From Alitta virens (lineage: Eukaryota; Annelida; Polychaeta; Phyllodocida; Nereididae): 64,000 nt of DNA. The DNA lies in contig OW028573.1 in assembly GCA_932294295.1 (NCBI GenBank), positions 4,940,001-5,004,000 on the forward strand. Reading direction: 5' to 3'. A model generated the notes under the pieces. It saw only the letters and a program-made list of their open reading frames with translations, was not told the DNA's origin and searched no databases. Numbering within the stretch: position 1 is the stretch's first letter; every line of letters starts with the position of its first letter. The translations under genes were made by a program, and so were the position numbers. Of the stretch, positions 12,620-28,072 are shown one piece after another.

Positions 12620-13470
12620 GAAAAGCTATTGTGTGGTCATTTAAGTTCCATTTCACATCTCTTGTGCCATGAAAAACTGTAAATGAGTGTAGCTGATCAC
12701 ATGTGGTTGTACATTAGTAATTACCATTCTCTGATTACAATGAAGGTCATGGCAGTATGCACTAAAGTCAGGTATGCATTAAGAGAATACAGTGTGAAAT
12801 ACATTAGCAGGTTCTAACAATAGGTTATAAATGCAAAATGATCAGCTGGGTCTGGAATAATTAAATTTGATGCACATCATTGTTAATGCTTGTACAGGTT
12901 TTCATTGTGAATATTGTTGTTATATATTGATGGCATGTGCATTTTCTAGAACAGTTTGATTGGTAGTAATTTATTAAACAAGATAGATCATAACCTGTGA
13001 TGTTTTCGTGTCTTTTGTACAATAGGTAATGGAAAAATATTTGGTTTAAAGTTTGCCGTTTGCTGTTGTTCTAAAAAGAATTTAAATTTAATAAAAATAC
13101 ACACACTAGAGTGTCACCAGTATAAACTACGCACCAAAACTGAGAGCAAATACATCTAATGAACAAAAAATAAATAAAAATTGCTGCCTTGACCTAGGGT
13201 GGGCAAAGGTCAGCTGTGCTGCAGTCCTGGTTCCGTTTGAACCAATCCCAGTTTGAAATCCTTAGAAAAAGGTGTTACATTGGCAAAATTTCACCTAATG
13301 TCCATGCCATGTTGAATCCTTGTGGACTGTTGGTGGATATGGTGAATTCATGAATTAACAAAGTTCTATGCTGATATCCATGCACATGTTAGCCTACATG
13401 GGATGTGGAAATCCAGTGGACATATGCTGCATTAAATCTTTTTTTTATTGGTGGAATACAGATGATTAAA
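12620..13470. other. non-coding stretch
   Basis: No exon, RNA gene or recognised repeat seen. Confidence 0.45.
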
Positions 13471-13475
13471 TTGTG

Positions 13476-13781
13476 TCATTTGGTGGATGTGTAATAAACG
13501 TAGATGTTATTGCTTGGATACACCAAACTATTGTCCACCTGGTGGGCAGTTGAGTTTTTAGCTTGATTGCAATTTGAATTTGTAGTCCTTGGAGGACAGT
13601 TTTTTTTTTCACCTGATTGCATTATCAACTTATAGTCCAGTAGAAAATGGCATAACCCCTGACTTTCAGATAACAGGACAAATTTGGTATCATATGAAAG
13701 GAAATTTTCTGTAGCTTTTTTAAAAGTCCCGAAGATTCCCCTAAATTTTTCCCAGAGGTTTCCATTGTAACATGTAAACAA
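13476..13781 (-). pseudogene. fragment of a decayed repeat-family ORF
   Basis: A 101-codon frame without introns contains SESQGLCHFLLDY (near 13620-13680). The DNA of this part is an inverted diverged copy of 17125-17170 (GAAAGTCAGGGGTTATGCCA), which is the end of the larger decayed ORF at 16160-17170. I take it as a separate partial copy of the same multicopy ORF family rather than a host gene. Confidence 0.45.
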
Positions 13782-13799
13782 TTTTGAAGTCTAAAATAG

Positions 13800-16160
13800 T
13801 GAACATTAATTACATTTATTATTTTTTATAATTTGCTTTGAGAAACAATTTACGTGTCTATTTGTTGACTTGGGACGGCTTCTTCCATATTTGTAGGCAT
13901 GCTTTAGTTGGGGGTTAGAAACATTCCAAAATAGAAAGTTTTTGGCAAAAACATTTAATACATTTTATCAGTGCCTGCTAAACTTCTATTTTAGTAAAAA
14001 AAAAAAAATATATATATATTTATTCACAAATGTTCCCGATGTTTAACTAGTTTGAAAGAGCTAGTTCTTTAGCTTAAACAGAAGCGTTGAAATGTTAATC
14101 CAAACCAAAATTATGTGAATTCCTTATATGGTAAAGGCAATGGCTTACATAGTATCAGTTTATTTTCATTTTTGAAAATCATTTTTCACTACATTTTGAA
14201 ATTTTGTTTGCCATGGCATTTTATTCAGCTGCAAATTGCTCGCCAACACATCCCCTCGTCATTCAGATTGAAATATACTCTGTTAGTGTAAAAAGAACTC
14301 CGTCTGCAGAATCGATTGATTGCTTATAAATGTATTATCTCACCAAAATATGATTGTTTTAATGACAGTGCCTAAGACAACTGGATTGATGCTTGCTTGA
14401 TAAAAGTATGGTTTATCAAACATTGTCAAGTTTCATCGGAAATATCAAAGAAACCATTTCTTCCTTCAAGTCTTAACCCACAAAGTAAAGTAAGATAACT
14501 CACAGACCTGGTGGTTGGTCCTGGTTTAACTCATACAATCAACTCTCGTTTAACAGGGCCTTGTTTATCCAGTTCCCTCTATCCGCATGTCTGAGGTTGG
14601 GAATGGATATGTACATGTACCCCATTTACCTGGTTCTGTCAGCTTCTGCAAACACCTCTCCATTTGCGTATAGAATTGAATTTTTGTCAATAATTGCCTT
14701 ACTTACCTGCACAGCCCACCCCATTGTTTAAACAAATGTCAATGGAGCACGATGCTTTGTTAAAGATGATATAGAGTTTAAAAATAGATGCAACATTACA
14801 ATTGCAATTAAGACTGAAACAGCTATTAAGCTCTATGATTGGCTATGTCGTGTGAACCCATGTGGACCCTTCTACCCCAAGAAAGACCTGATTTTAATTG
14901 GAAGATTGCAATTAACAATGGCTACATGCATTTTTTTAATATATATATATATTAAATAGAAAATAAAAATTGTTCACTTCTCTCCCTTGACCAAATGAGT
15001 AGTTTTTGCTGAATAGGCAAAGTAATAATTTCAAGTCCTACTAAAGACGAGTATCCTCAGTTCATAAGATTAATGACGTCTTATAACATGATTAGGTTAT
15101 CTCAGGGTTGTTTCCTGACAATCAACAAATCCAATGCATGTGATCATGGTGATAGTTATAATATATATCCTGTCTACAAGTCCACGGCCCGCGCCATATA
15201 TATTGACTTCAATTAGCACTGCGAGTGCTACAGAATCTCTTTGAGATACCCCCTTGTGCATTTGCTCAGTGAGGCACTGCAGGGTAAGTGGTAATGGGGA
15301 TCCTTCACAGAGAATGTCAGGAGTACAAACCCAATATATACTGATTATTCTTGACTACCTGCCATGCAATTAATACTTAATGCGTATATCTGAAAATGGG
15401 CGTGGGCAGTTTAACTTCTAAGGTCATTATTATTTTTGTTTAGACAGCAGTTTGTTTGCATCAGGCTCCCTGTTATGGCAGTTTGTCAAACCCTTGAGAA
15501 AACTGTCTCATTCACCATTGTTTATAGCTACAGACTTGATATTTTCTCCTGTTACACTAGGTAACTAAACTTCTATCTCCATACCATAATTGCTAAATGA
15601 CCAATAAAATTTGGCAATGTTCAACAAGCAAATTTTTTACCAAAATAGCAGCAATATTTGTCTTAGCACTGCTACCAAAGAAATTATATATTTTTTATTT
15701 TCATGGGCAATCAATTGTTTGTCTAAAGGTTCACTTTTCCAACCAATATTTTTCTACACTGATATAGTTTTGTTCATTATAAATGACGACAGGATTGTCT
15801 ATGTTAGTGGAATAAAATGCATGATATCACTGTTACTGATAAATGTATGCATCTGACATCAAAAACAATACCTGCAATGAATTCTATGAACTTAAACACC
15901 TAATATAGATCGATAGTAGGTGTTTCTATCATAACTGAGAGTGGAGATACTTGTGACTTCAGCCGAACATATTTACATGAACGCAATGCATGATATCTCT
16001 GTTACTGCTATAGGAAAGTGAGAGACCAATTAAAATCAGAAATGGATTCTTTGACCCAAAAACCATGGTATAGACCCAAACATTTTGTTTCTAATTTGGA
16101 GAGAAATTTTTGCGGCGATTTTGACTTTCGGCAACCATATTGGACGCCATCTTGAATTAT
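13800..16160. other. AT-rich non-coding stretch
   Basis: Short (TA)n/(A)n runs lie near 13998-14020 and 14938-14955. A single piece near 14540-14585 (CTCTCGTTTAACAGGG then TTTATCCAGTTCCCTC) resembles a pogo/Tigger terminal repeat, but no partner end was found. No coding exon was recognised. Confidence 0.4.
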
Positions 16161-17170
16161 GCAAAATGCTGAATGGGGATTAAGTGGGCACCTGGCAGAT
16201 TCCTAATCTATACATTCTCAGCTTTCAAACGACACCCATACAGATCAAAACAAATCGAATGGCTGTCTCAGCTGCTCAGTCAAACCAACAGTCCAGAACT
16301 GTCATTTGCAGAGATTTGCTTGGAAATATTCCAAATAGAGTCAGCAGGCAAATCCCACATATTTTATTTTCAATAGTAAACAGGCTCAAGATCAACAAGC
16401 TCAATACATTGGTGAAGAAGCATCAAGAAGCTTGGCGATAAGGTGCCAACTATTTTGTCTGATTTCCTAAAATCTGTGTTCACTGAACACAAAGGTGACC
16501 ATTCGATCATCAAAGAAGAAACTCCAACAACTTTTACTCTCCATTGGACTTTTTATACAACCAGGTCTGGATTTGTTTTGGATGTTTTGTCAAATTTTTC
16601 TGCATAGTATGATCAACAAAATAATCAAGTAATAGAGTTTGATCATTTGCCGAGCATTTGGCCGTTGTATCCCATTCAGCATGTTCAGCACATAACCTTC
16701 CACCAGGAGTGCTAAAACAGAGTGGTTTTACACAGTGGGTTGCCGACAACTTTGACCACAATGAAGATACCTATTCTGGACATGGCAGCAACTAGCTATA
16801 TGGGCATCATCACACGCCAGATGGGAAAGTTACTGACTCACCTTGCTTACGGATCTTGCAAAAAGAGAGAAAAAGTCAGAAGAAGCCATTTTATGCGCAG
16901 GGAACTTCACTAAGTTCATCCCATCATACAGGACACACAAAAAATCTGCTGCCACAGATATTGTTATTAGACCCCTCACAAAAAGCACAACAAAGAAGTT
17001 GCATTTGAACTGCTAGATATCTGTTGGCTAGATGTTTTTGAGATTTGGAAGATTCCATCAATTAAAGTCATATTTTGGGGCCATTGGTAAACTCGTGGAG
17101 GCAAGGGGCCTTGAAGACGTATACCTTACGGGAAAGTCAGGGGTTATGCCATTTTTAACTGGACCATAGA
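16160..17170 (+). pseudogene. decayed ORF of a multicopy (transposon-like) family
   Basis: All plus frames are broken by stops, but successive pieces keep protein-like sequence. Near 16725-16820 the frame reads QWVADNFDHNEDTYSGHG, followed after a frame change by YMGIIT. This matches a VADN-DHN-T-G-G---MGII motif that I remember from large uncharacterised ORFs repeated in many marine invertebrate genomes. Earlier pieces (from 16173) read AFKRHPYRSKQIEWLSQLLS. The last part, RESQGLCHF at 17127-17155, is shared with 13476-13781. No enzyme motif is clear and the gene is dead here. Confidence 0.5.
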
Positions 17171-17559
17171 ACTTGGTTTTTACACATGTATAATTTCCGA
17201 AGTGGAGACGAGTTTTCGTTTTTCAACATGTATTCTATGCGAATCCCCATTAGGTCTCTCCACTGGAATGCTAAAACAGGTCTTGAACCAGACCTCGGCA
17301 TGTACTATAGAACAACCCCAGTTAATTCCATTTCCCATTCAATAAAGTATATGATTCAAAATATTCATAAATAAAACCGTGAACTCAGCTCCAAATCCCA
17401 ACTGTTTTTAATTTTCTTAATACTTTCCAGCAATATTTAAAATGGATGGAAATGTTTTATTTATACAACAATGAGTCAAACAAACTTTCTAGCAGATATC
17501 AGCCAGGAAATTTGGATTTGGCCTATTGCTAACTTTCCTGTCCATGCTGCATGAGCAGA

Positions 17560-18160
17560 TGGACATTACTTTTAATTCTACCATAGAACATTGTGTAAAT
17601 TCAGCTCCCATTTCTCTTCCCCAGTCATTTCTTAGTCATTTCCATGAACAAGGTAAACTCGGCACCAGGTTTCATTCCCCTGTCGTAACTAGTCATTCCG
17701 AGACTGAACAGTTCCATTGCTCAGTCACTTTCTAGGTCATAGTTAACTCAGCTCCATGTCCCATTTTCCATTCACATACTTGTCATTTCCTAGAACATCA
17801 GTACTAAGCTCCAGTCCAATTGCTCAGTCATTTCCCTAGGACTCAGCTCTAAGTTCAAGTGCTTAGTCAGTTCCTAGGACATCGTGAACTCAGTCCTTGG
17901 ACTTGGTAAACTCAGCTCCCAGACCCATCCCATTCACATACTAATCATTTCCTAGGACATCAGGAACTTAACTCCCAGAACCCTTTCCCATAAATTTACT
18001 AGTCATTTCCTAGGACATCATGAACTTTACTCCAAGTCCCATTTCTCATTCATTTACTAGTAATTTCCCATGACATAGTGAACTCATCTCCAAGTCCCTT
18101 CGCTCAGTCATTTCCTTGGACAACATTAACTCAGCTCCCAGACCCATTTCTCATTCATTA
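17560..18160. repeat. degenerate tandem repeat, unit ~60 bp
   Basis: The phrase TCATTTCCTAGGACATC, then a GAACTCAGCTCC-like part and CCCATTTCCCATTCA, recurs about every 55-65 bases with much divergence. A further isolated unit lies at 18932-19000. Non-coding. Confidence 0.65.
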
Positions 18161-18183
18161 CCTCCGCCAAGGAGGTTATTAAT

Positions 18184-18860
18184 GTCAAGTTTCCCAACGG
18201 TAGGTCTATCTGACCAAAAGTGAGCCAAACTGATGTGAGGCTAACACTGGGCCAACTTTGATTTGACGTGTTATTTGGCCACTGGTTGACCTGTGTGCTA
18301 GTGGAGATGACCTGCCGTTGTCCCACTGCATGCCGAACTGACATTGGGTCAACATCAGTCCAACGTTAGGCCAACTTTGGGTTGTCAAGTTTCCCAACGG
18401 TAGGTCTATTTGACAGTGTGCCAGCCTTCTGTTAGTCAAAAGTGGGCTGCACTGCTATTGGGCCAACAATAGGCCAACAATGGGCCAACAATAGGCCAAC
18501 ACTGGGCCAACTGTTAGTTGACATATTATTTGGCGATCGGTAGGCATATGTGAGAGTGAAGCTGACTTTTTCACATGATATTGCCATATTTAGCCAACAG
18601 TGCACTAGTGCAACATTGTGCCAAAAGTAGGCCAACGTTGGGCTGATTTGAATTGACATTATTTTGCCATTGGTATTCCAATGTTACAATGGGGCTTACC
18701 TGTTGTTGGCCATAAGTGGGCCACACTGGGCTGATGTTTGGCCAACACTGAGCCGACTTCGCGTTAACATGTCATTTGGCCATCGGTAGGCAATGGGATG
18801 ACTTGCCGTTGGTTTAATGTGGGCCAACCTTACATTGGGCCACGGACCGACTTGTCTGCA
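18184..18860. repeat. degenerate repeat block built from GGGCCAAC/GTTGGCC words
   Basis: TCAAGTTTCCCAACGGTAGG is present exactly at about 18184 and 18386, giving a ~200-bp larger unit. Inside and after it, GGGCCAAC and GGCCAACA words are clustered (18465-18510 holds four in a row). Inverse words such as GTTGGCC are also present. Confidence 0.65.
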
Positions 18861-19437
18861 CAATCAATGTTGGGTCAGTAAATCCAGTACTTGGACCTTG
18901 GCGGGGGTTTACACTCTCAGAGACCCCAAGTTCACTAGTTATTTCTTAAGACATGGTGAACTAAGCTCCGATTCTATTTCCCAGTAACTTCCTACTACAA
19001 TAGGGTCATTTAAAATAAGAACAAACTGATTGACAATTGTTCATTTCTTTCCTTGTATTGATACAAATAACAAAATTTCACAATATGACCAAGTATGTCT
19101 TTAAATTTACTTCCCAGTTGCAGTCAAATTCATCAACATAACAAAAAATATAAAACTACATCAACAATTTCACACTGCCAGATTACATTAAAAGATATAT
19201 CAGAGTTACCCAGAATTAAGCACCCTCGATCTAGTGTGAGAAAAACTAATAGTAATGATGCCCTCTGGTGGGAACTGATGAAAATTACTGCAATATGGCA
19301 CAAGTCTGAACAGTAGGAATTTATATCCATGGTTGTTGTACTTATGTTTGTGTCAGTTTGAGCTATGATGCTATAACATAAAAACACACACATTACCACA
19401 ATGAAATAACCAACAAGGTTGAAGGAAGCTACATTTG

Positions 19438-22400
19438 TTAGTTACTGGATTTTACAAATGACATCTGATATTTTCCCTTTGGGTCAGTAGAATGCTGAGT
19501 TGGGGCATTACTGCCAGGTACAGGGGCATAACTGCCAGGTACAGGGGCATTACTGCCAGGTACAGGGGCATAACTGCCAGGTACAGGGGCATAACTGCCA
19601 GGTACAGGGGCATTACTGCAAGGTACAGGGGCATTACTGCAAGGTACAGGGGCATGACTGCCCGGGGGTGGAGCTGAAGCGCGAGCAGCACCAGGGCCAC
19701 CATGAGAACTTGACGAACTGAAACCACTATTCTGTGACCATGCCTGATTTCCAGCAACATTTCCCTGATTGGGATTGTGTCCAAAACCAGGTTTGTGACT
19801 ACCATAGCCTCCTTGTTGCTGCTGGTAACCACCCTGGCGCTGTTGGTGACCCCCATAGTCCTGTTTGTCACCATATCGATTGTCTCTGTTATACTGGTTA
19901 CCCCTGTCAGACGATTCTCTCTGGTAACCAGACCCACGATCTCTGAAATTGTCCCTTCGATCTCTATAATCGTGTCGGTCTTTATATGCATTCATCTGAT
20001 CATTGTTGTGCTGCCTGTCCTGCCTGTATTCATCTCTGTCCCTGTGGTGATCTCTTTGATCTCTCGGATCCCTGTAGCTGTCTCGTCCATCTCTGTCGGA
20101 TCGCTGACGATCATCTCTATTGTCGTGTTGACTCTGCCTCATCTGCATGTCACGGTCTCTCTGTTCTGCATCTCCACCTCCTTGGCCCTCTGCTGCATTC
20201 TGCTCCTGTGACTGTTCAGTTGATTCAGGTTCAGACTCACTAAATCCCAATCCCTTCTTTCTGGCTCCAGTTACTTTCTTCTGTACGCTATCCACATACT
20301 GCCTCTCCAGATCAGCATTCATTCTCTGAACATCCCCATCTTGAAAGACATGTGAAATCAAGAACACATAAAGCAGATTATTCAATCAGTTTTATCTTTG
20401 ATCATCATGTATATATTCACTGCAAATTCTGATTAACCCTTCATTAAAAAGCATCGTTTTAACTTTCTATTATTGGCAGCAGGCAGTGAACTATCTCACC
20501 AGGTCGTGTATGATCAGGGTCCTTTGCATCACCAATGACAAATCGTCCATGACGTTCTTTCTGAAAAAGAAAGAGGAAAAATATGTCTTACACAAACTTT
20601 GTATCTATGATATTGAAATTTTATATATTTATATATACAGCTAGTAACACATAAACACATCCTATTGACAGATAAAAATGAAAATTTTACCTTTCCTGCA
20701 CCCATTAGGCGAAGGAACTTCTGCTTTCTGCTGTCATCATCAAATTCCGCTTTTTCCCATTTATTAGCAGAGTGAACCTGTGATAAAATCAGTGATCTCT
20801 ATTACAACGTCAAACATTCACAGAATCTATATTTATTCCTACAGTCTATTTTTTTTTGGGATGTATAGAAAGATAAGAACACATGCTTAATAACTGAACT
20901 GACAATTCACATGTTGATATTGGACATTCCTCATAACATACAAAGACCCTTCTAAATACCAATGCATATTGTTTGTGCACTCTTTTTCCTGCCAAACTCA
21001 TATTTTTCACATGATAATATTGATCTTGCAGCACAAAGTCAGCGCCTCTTTCTGAAGCCTGATTTGGTGATGTCACAATTGCTCCTTCATTGTGATGTAA
21101 CAAGGGACCATTGTGACAATGGTGGCAGAGGCCAATATTTTTTCCATGAAAATGCAAGGGAAACCTCCATTATCAGTAGATGGTGTCACGCAAATCTGCT
21201 GATCGCAAAATTCTGTGCGATTTTTTTTTGTGGATTCCGCACAAATTTGTGCGAAAAAGGATTATCAATATAGTAAAATATCTTAAACTGCACTGAGACT
21301 GTCAATTTTGTGCTGCCAGTCACAAGATTGGACAGGATTACTTCAGAGAAGTGGCTACGTAATTCTGCCAGTCTGTTTTAAGATTCACCAGTTTTGTTAA
21401 GCAATTTCCGCTCATAGGTGAGCAATGGTGGACGTCGTGCTCAAGATATCCCACAATTCCCTATGGTTGTGCTTGTGAAAAGTCTTGTCTTGCAAAAATC
21501 TAACAAATTTGGCAGATCGAGTAAATTTGTGAATCAAGTTGGAATCGCACAGAATTGTGTGAATCGCGCAAATGTGGTTCAGAAAAAAGCCTGTCATCTT
21601 GAATATGGACAAACCTTCTGGTTAAAAGTTTCTGATCACATCAGTAGTGAAGAAAATAATGAAGCAAATCAGGTCGGTTCAAACCTTATTATTCGATGAA
21701 ATGAAATAGACATGCAGGGCTCAAAATAAGTCGAGAACGATCGCTCAGGTAACGTGGAGGTTACCATAATTTCTTTTCACGAGAACGGATTGCCCTTCGC
21801 GACAAAATATTTTGTAACAACAGTAGGTTACCAGTAGGTTACCAGATTGATATTTATGGTAACAAGAAAGCGGGTTACCATTGTTGAACCTTATTTCGAT
21901 CCCTGGACATGGTGAGATAAACCAGTCTGGGCCGAGCGATAGATCTATAGGCAAGATAAATGTACCGGGCTCAGTTGATTGACCAGTGACGCGGCTCTGT
22001 GGACCGATATGCTGCCGGAGGGAAATGCTTCCGCACGTCATCAGCAGACAAAGTAGTGTGATGACTACGCACAAATTGTTTTATTCAAGAAGCTACACTC
22101 TGCAACAAAGCAACTTCAGGCAAGAATTCAACTAACTCCATAAGGTTCTATGTTCGTTGAAGTCACTGAACAAGCGTGTCAATGACGTTGCAACGGTTTT
22201 CCAAAGATTTTTTTACCACAGTATTGGACCAGTTGGACTTCATCACGAAATTTTGATCAAAAGCCAAGATTTTATTTTGACGAGGTCAGAATTTGAAAAG
22301 ACAGTTTCATTTAATTGAGGGAATTAGAACTTGTGCTAAGTGGATGCCCTTTTTGCTTGAGTTACTTCAAATATGTCGATTGATCCATAGGCATTGTGGC

Positions 22401-22739
22401 CTGCAATATCATCGATGTACCGAAATCGGTTAATCAAAGATCTTGGAAGATCTACCGCTTGGCCCAGACTGAAACTATCATGAATGATAAACAAGGTATC
22501 AGATCATTTGAAAAATTTCCACCTTAAAATGTTCATATATATAATTATTAAATGCAGTAAAGTCAGAGAAGGGTCACCCCACTGTAAGGCTATTGTTCCC
22601 TATTTCGATAGTGTCGAACTTGACAGAGTCAGTAGACAGTACCCACCGAAGTCGAAGAACCCAGTACTTCATCCTTTTTGACATGTTGCTCACTGACACT
22701 GTCTCCAGCCCGGGCACTGCCTTCGTTTTGATCCGACAT
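19438..22739 (-). CDS. SMAP: small acidic protein (SMAP, human C11orf58 type), expanded form
   Basis: There are four coding exons with canonical GT-AG sites and matching phases: 22647-22739, 20691-20777, 20500-20560 and 19438-20339. They give a 380-residue protein. Exon 1 (31 codons) starts MSDQNEGSARAGD and ends on a GTGGGT donor in phase 0. Residues 32-80 hold the conserved SMAP core: WEKAEFDDDSRKQKFLRLMG, then ERHGRFVIGDAKD. A GLGFSE motif follows, and the extreme C-terminus YQMSFVKSSN matches the family ending. Human SMAP is about half this length and acidic in the middle. Here the middle instead carries an Arg/Asp-rich tract (about 143-230), a Gly/Gln/Tyr-rich tract (about 230-290) and seven APVPGSN/Y heptads (about 312-365). 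The family is nuclear and poorly characterised; nucleic acid binding by the RD/RG tract is only inference. The gene is divergent from RPL36A. Confidence 0.9.
19512..19665. repeat. 21-bp coding minisatellite in SMAP
   Basis: A 21-base unit (plus strand GGTACAGGGGCATAACTGCCA and variants) is repeated about seven times in frame. On the minus strand it encodes the heptad APVPGSN/Y, or APVPCSN in the two N-terminal copies. The copies differ mainly at the codons for Gly/Cys and Asn/Tyr, so length variation would not break the frame. Confidence 0.9.
20778..22646 (-). other. SMAP intron 1
   Basis: This 1.87-kb intron holds only short open frames with no exon character. Around 21180-21260 and 21480-21560 there are repeated words such as CGCACAAATTTGTGCG, a short palindrome, and AATTTGT-GAAT. 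Nothing in it is supported as a gene. Confidence 0.6.
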
Positions 22740-23073
22740 TTCACACCTGATCACAAAGCAACCTCTTCAACTAAAACTCATTGCTCGTGTCAGCAGAGAC
22801 CGGATTGCAGCTGAGGAGAGATACGGACAGCAAATACACAACCCAGTCTGCCGAGAAATGATGAGCACTGCCTCCACGGCCTCTGCACTGCGAAGAAGTA
22901 TAACAATAGGCCCGCACTCGAAAACAATATTGACATTAAAAGTAAATAAAAACAATTCTTATTTTCATTACCATTTAACAATATTTTATTTGTATGTTTA
23001 TCATATCTATGATTTGTACGCTATATAAATAATTATTTTCACAGAAATAACAGATCGAAGTCCCGCAGCTTGT
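22740..23073. promoter_or_regulatory. shared SMAP-RPL36A intergenic promoter region
   Basis: About 330 bases separate the SMAP start codon (minus) from the probable RPL36A cap site (plus). Both genes are conserved and likely constitutive, and nothing else lies between them, so a bidirectional promoter is the simple reading. No TATA box was seen at a suitable distance from either start. Confidence 0.55.
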
Positions 23074-23080
23074 CCTTTCC
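23072..23080 (+). promoter_or_regulatory. 5'TOP pyrimidine tract of RPL36A
   Basis: GTCCTTTCCGG just before the RPL36A start codon is a typical terminal oligopyrimidine start site. Transcription beginning at a C in CCTTTCC would give a 5' UTR of only about 20 bases. Ribosomal protein mRNAs use this tract for growth-dependent translation control. Confidence 0.65.
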
Positions 23081-23096
23081 GGTTTGGGTGGCCAAA

Positions 23097-26456
<3,360 letters not shown>

Positions 26457-26799
26457 ATTATCTATTCATGTGCAAAAAAAAATAAAGCTGAAAAAACCCA
26501 GTTGGCTTTGTTGCCGTTGTTTTATAGCTCTTCAATGTTATGACTTTAGTCTGGCGATTATACCATCCAGTAGTCGAAGTTGCCTATACACACCTGATAC
26601 CCATGTGCATAACCGTGGGTCTTTTGTGTAGAAGGAAAGCTTACTACCTTCAATTTAATGGTGAGAGGTTCACACAGGAACCGGTGTTGGATATATGTTA
26701 TTTTTGCTGCACTTGGAGGAAAAATTGCAGTCGCTAAGAGGTCACATCCATCCTTTTAGGCAGTTTAATTTGAAAATTCATATGAGAGGCATATCTTGA

Positions 26800-26965
26800 A
26801 TCTGCTGAAAGTCCAAGGTTCGATCCCAGGCACACTTTATGAAATACATCCCAGCTGGATGTCAATCCTGAGGCAAGTGAAAGACCCCACCCATGGGGTA
26901 AATGTGTGACTTGGTGTGGACTCTGAGCCTTATCTCATTAAGTCTGCCTATGGCAGCGGGTTGGT
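26800..26965 (+). mobile_element. tRNA-derived SINE fragment
   Basis: AAGGTTCGATCCCAGGCAC (about 26815-26833) is a strong polymerase III B box. The body with CCCACCCATGGGGTAAATGT and TTGGTGTGGACTCTGAGCC follows; it is shared with 6540-6700 and, inverted, with 59204-59300. The A-box half is missing or unrecognisable, so the copy is 5'-truncated. Confidence 0.65.
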
Positions 26966-27799
26966 AGATTTGAAATAAGCAATTTAAAATGCGAGGGTGT
27001 TTTTATTTTATTTTTTAAATCCGTTGAAAACTAGATTTTTTTTACCACTTGAAACTATTTATTTTAATACAATGCGAGTTTTTTTTATTTGATTTTTTTT
27101 CAAGTTTTAAATGGATTGAAGTTCTGTTCATTGTTAAAGCACAGTTCAGTAAGTTTAAGAAAGAATACTGGAACATGATCAAACTTTGCTCATGCTAGAC
27201 AGTACTTGAGCTGTAATTCCACCATTAAACCACCCAGGAAAGGTAATCCTGCAAAGTCGGGGGGTATTATCATAATGTATTCTATGTTACCCACGTGGTC
27301 AGAGCTGTCAAAAACAATTATATGGGCTTGTCCCCTGTGCACAGTGTGGTATTCACTTACATGGAGTGTGAAAACAGTTTACCTTGTGCTGAATCACTTC
27401 TCATAGCTTCAAATGAATACAAAAAAATTTCTGGTAAACAAAACCCTCGTGGTTGATAGTGGTTGTATCATTGCAACGGAAATTTTACCCTTGAGTTGAA
27501 GGACTGATGGCGGGGTCATTGATGATTGGCTACTTTGGAGCCCTATCTCGACTTCTTTGCTGGAGTGCATTAAACAAAATCTGATTTTTTTTGAAGATCT
27601 TTTTTTTTTTTATGAGACGTAAGATTAATAGATTAATTCTTCATGGGCTGAGGTGCATGGTATGAAAGAGGCAGTTGCGCAAGCTAATCTTACGACATAT
27701 AGGCTATAGTCCTTAGGCAATTAGTTTAATGATCCCAACTGGCATGAGATTGCACTCTATAGACCCAACTCCAGACAAGATCAGCAGTACTTAATTTCC

Positions 27800-27965
27800 T
27801 TAAACAGTTAAATGTTAACATATTGACATTTTAACATTTCGGCATCTTAACATCTACATTTTGACATTACATTTCGCATCTTAACATCGTCGACATCTTG
27901 GCATCTATCAGTGACATTTTGACATTTCTGCATCTTAACATCTACATGTTGACATGCTGGCACAG
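27800..27965. repeat. cryptic simple repeat (ACATTTTGACAT / GCATCTTAACAT)
   Basis: The words GCATCTTAACATCTACAT and ACATTTTGACAT alternate irregularly through this stretch with no fixed period. It has no coding signal. Confidence 0.55.
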
Positions 27966-28072
27966 ATTAACATGTGCCCAGACAGGTCAGCAATGGAACC
28001 AATGTACACTGTTCAAGTGTTTCAATTCAAATTTATGTGCACCCACAAAAGTATTGTCCTGGGTACGTATTC

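Noticed and set aside
14535..14600. pogo/Tigger-like terminal repeat (CTCTCGTTTAACAGGG)
   Set aside because: Single end only; no inverted partner or transposase remnant found nearby.
19452..20211. long open frames on the plus strand and another minus frame over SMAP exon 4
   Set aside because: They are shadows of the repetitive SMAP coding sequence; only the frame ending in SFVKSSN joins the conserved exons in phase.
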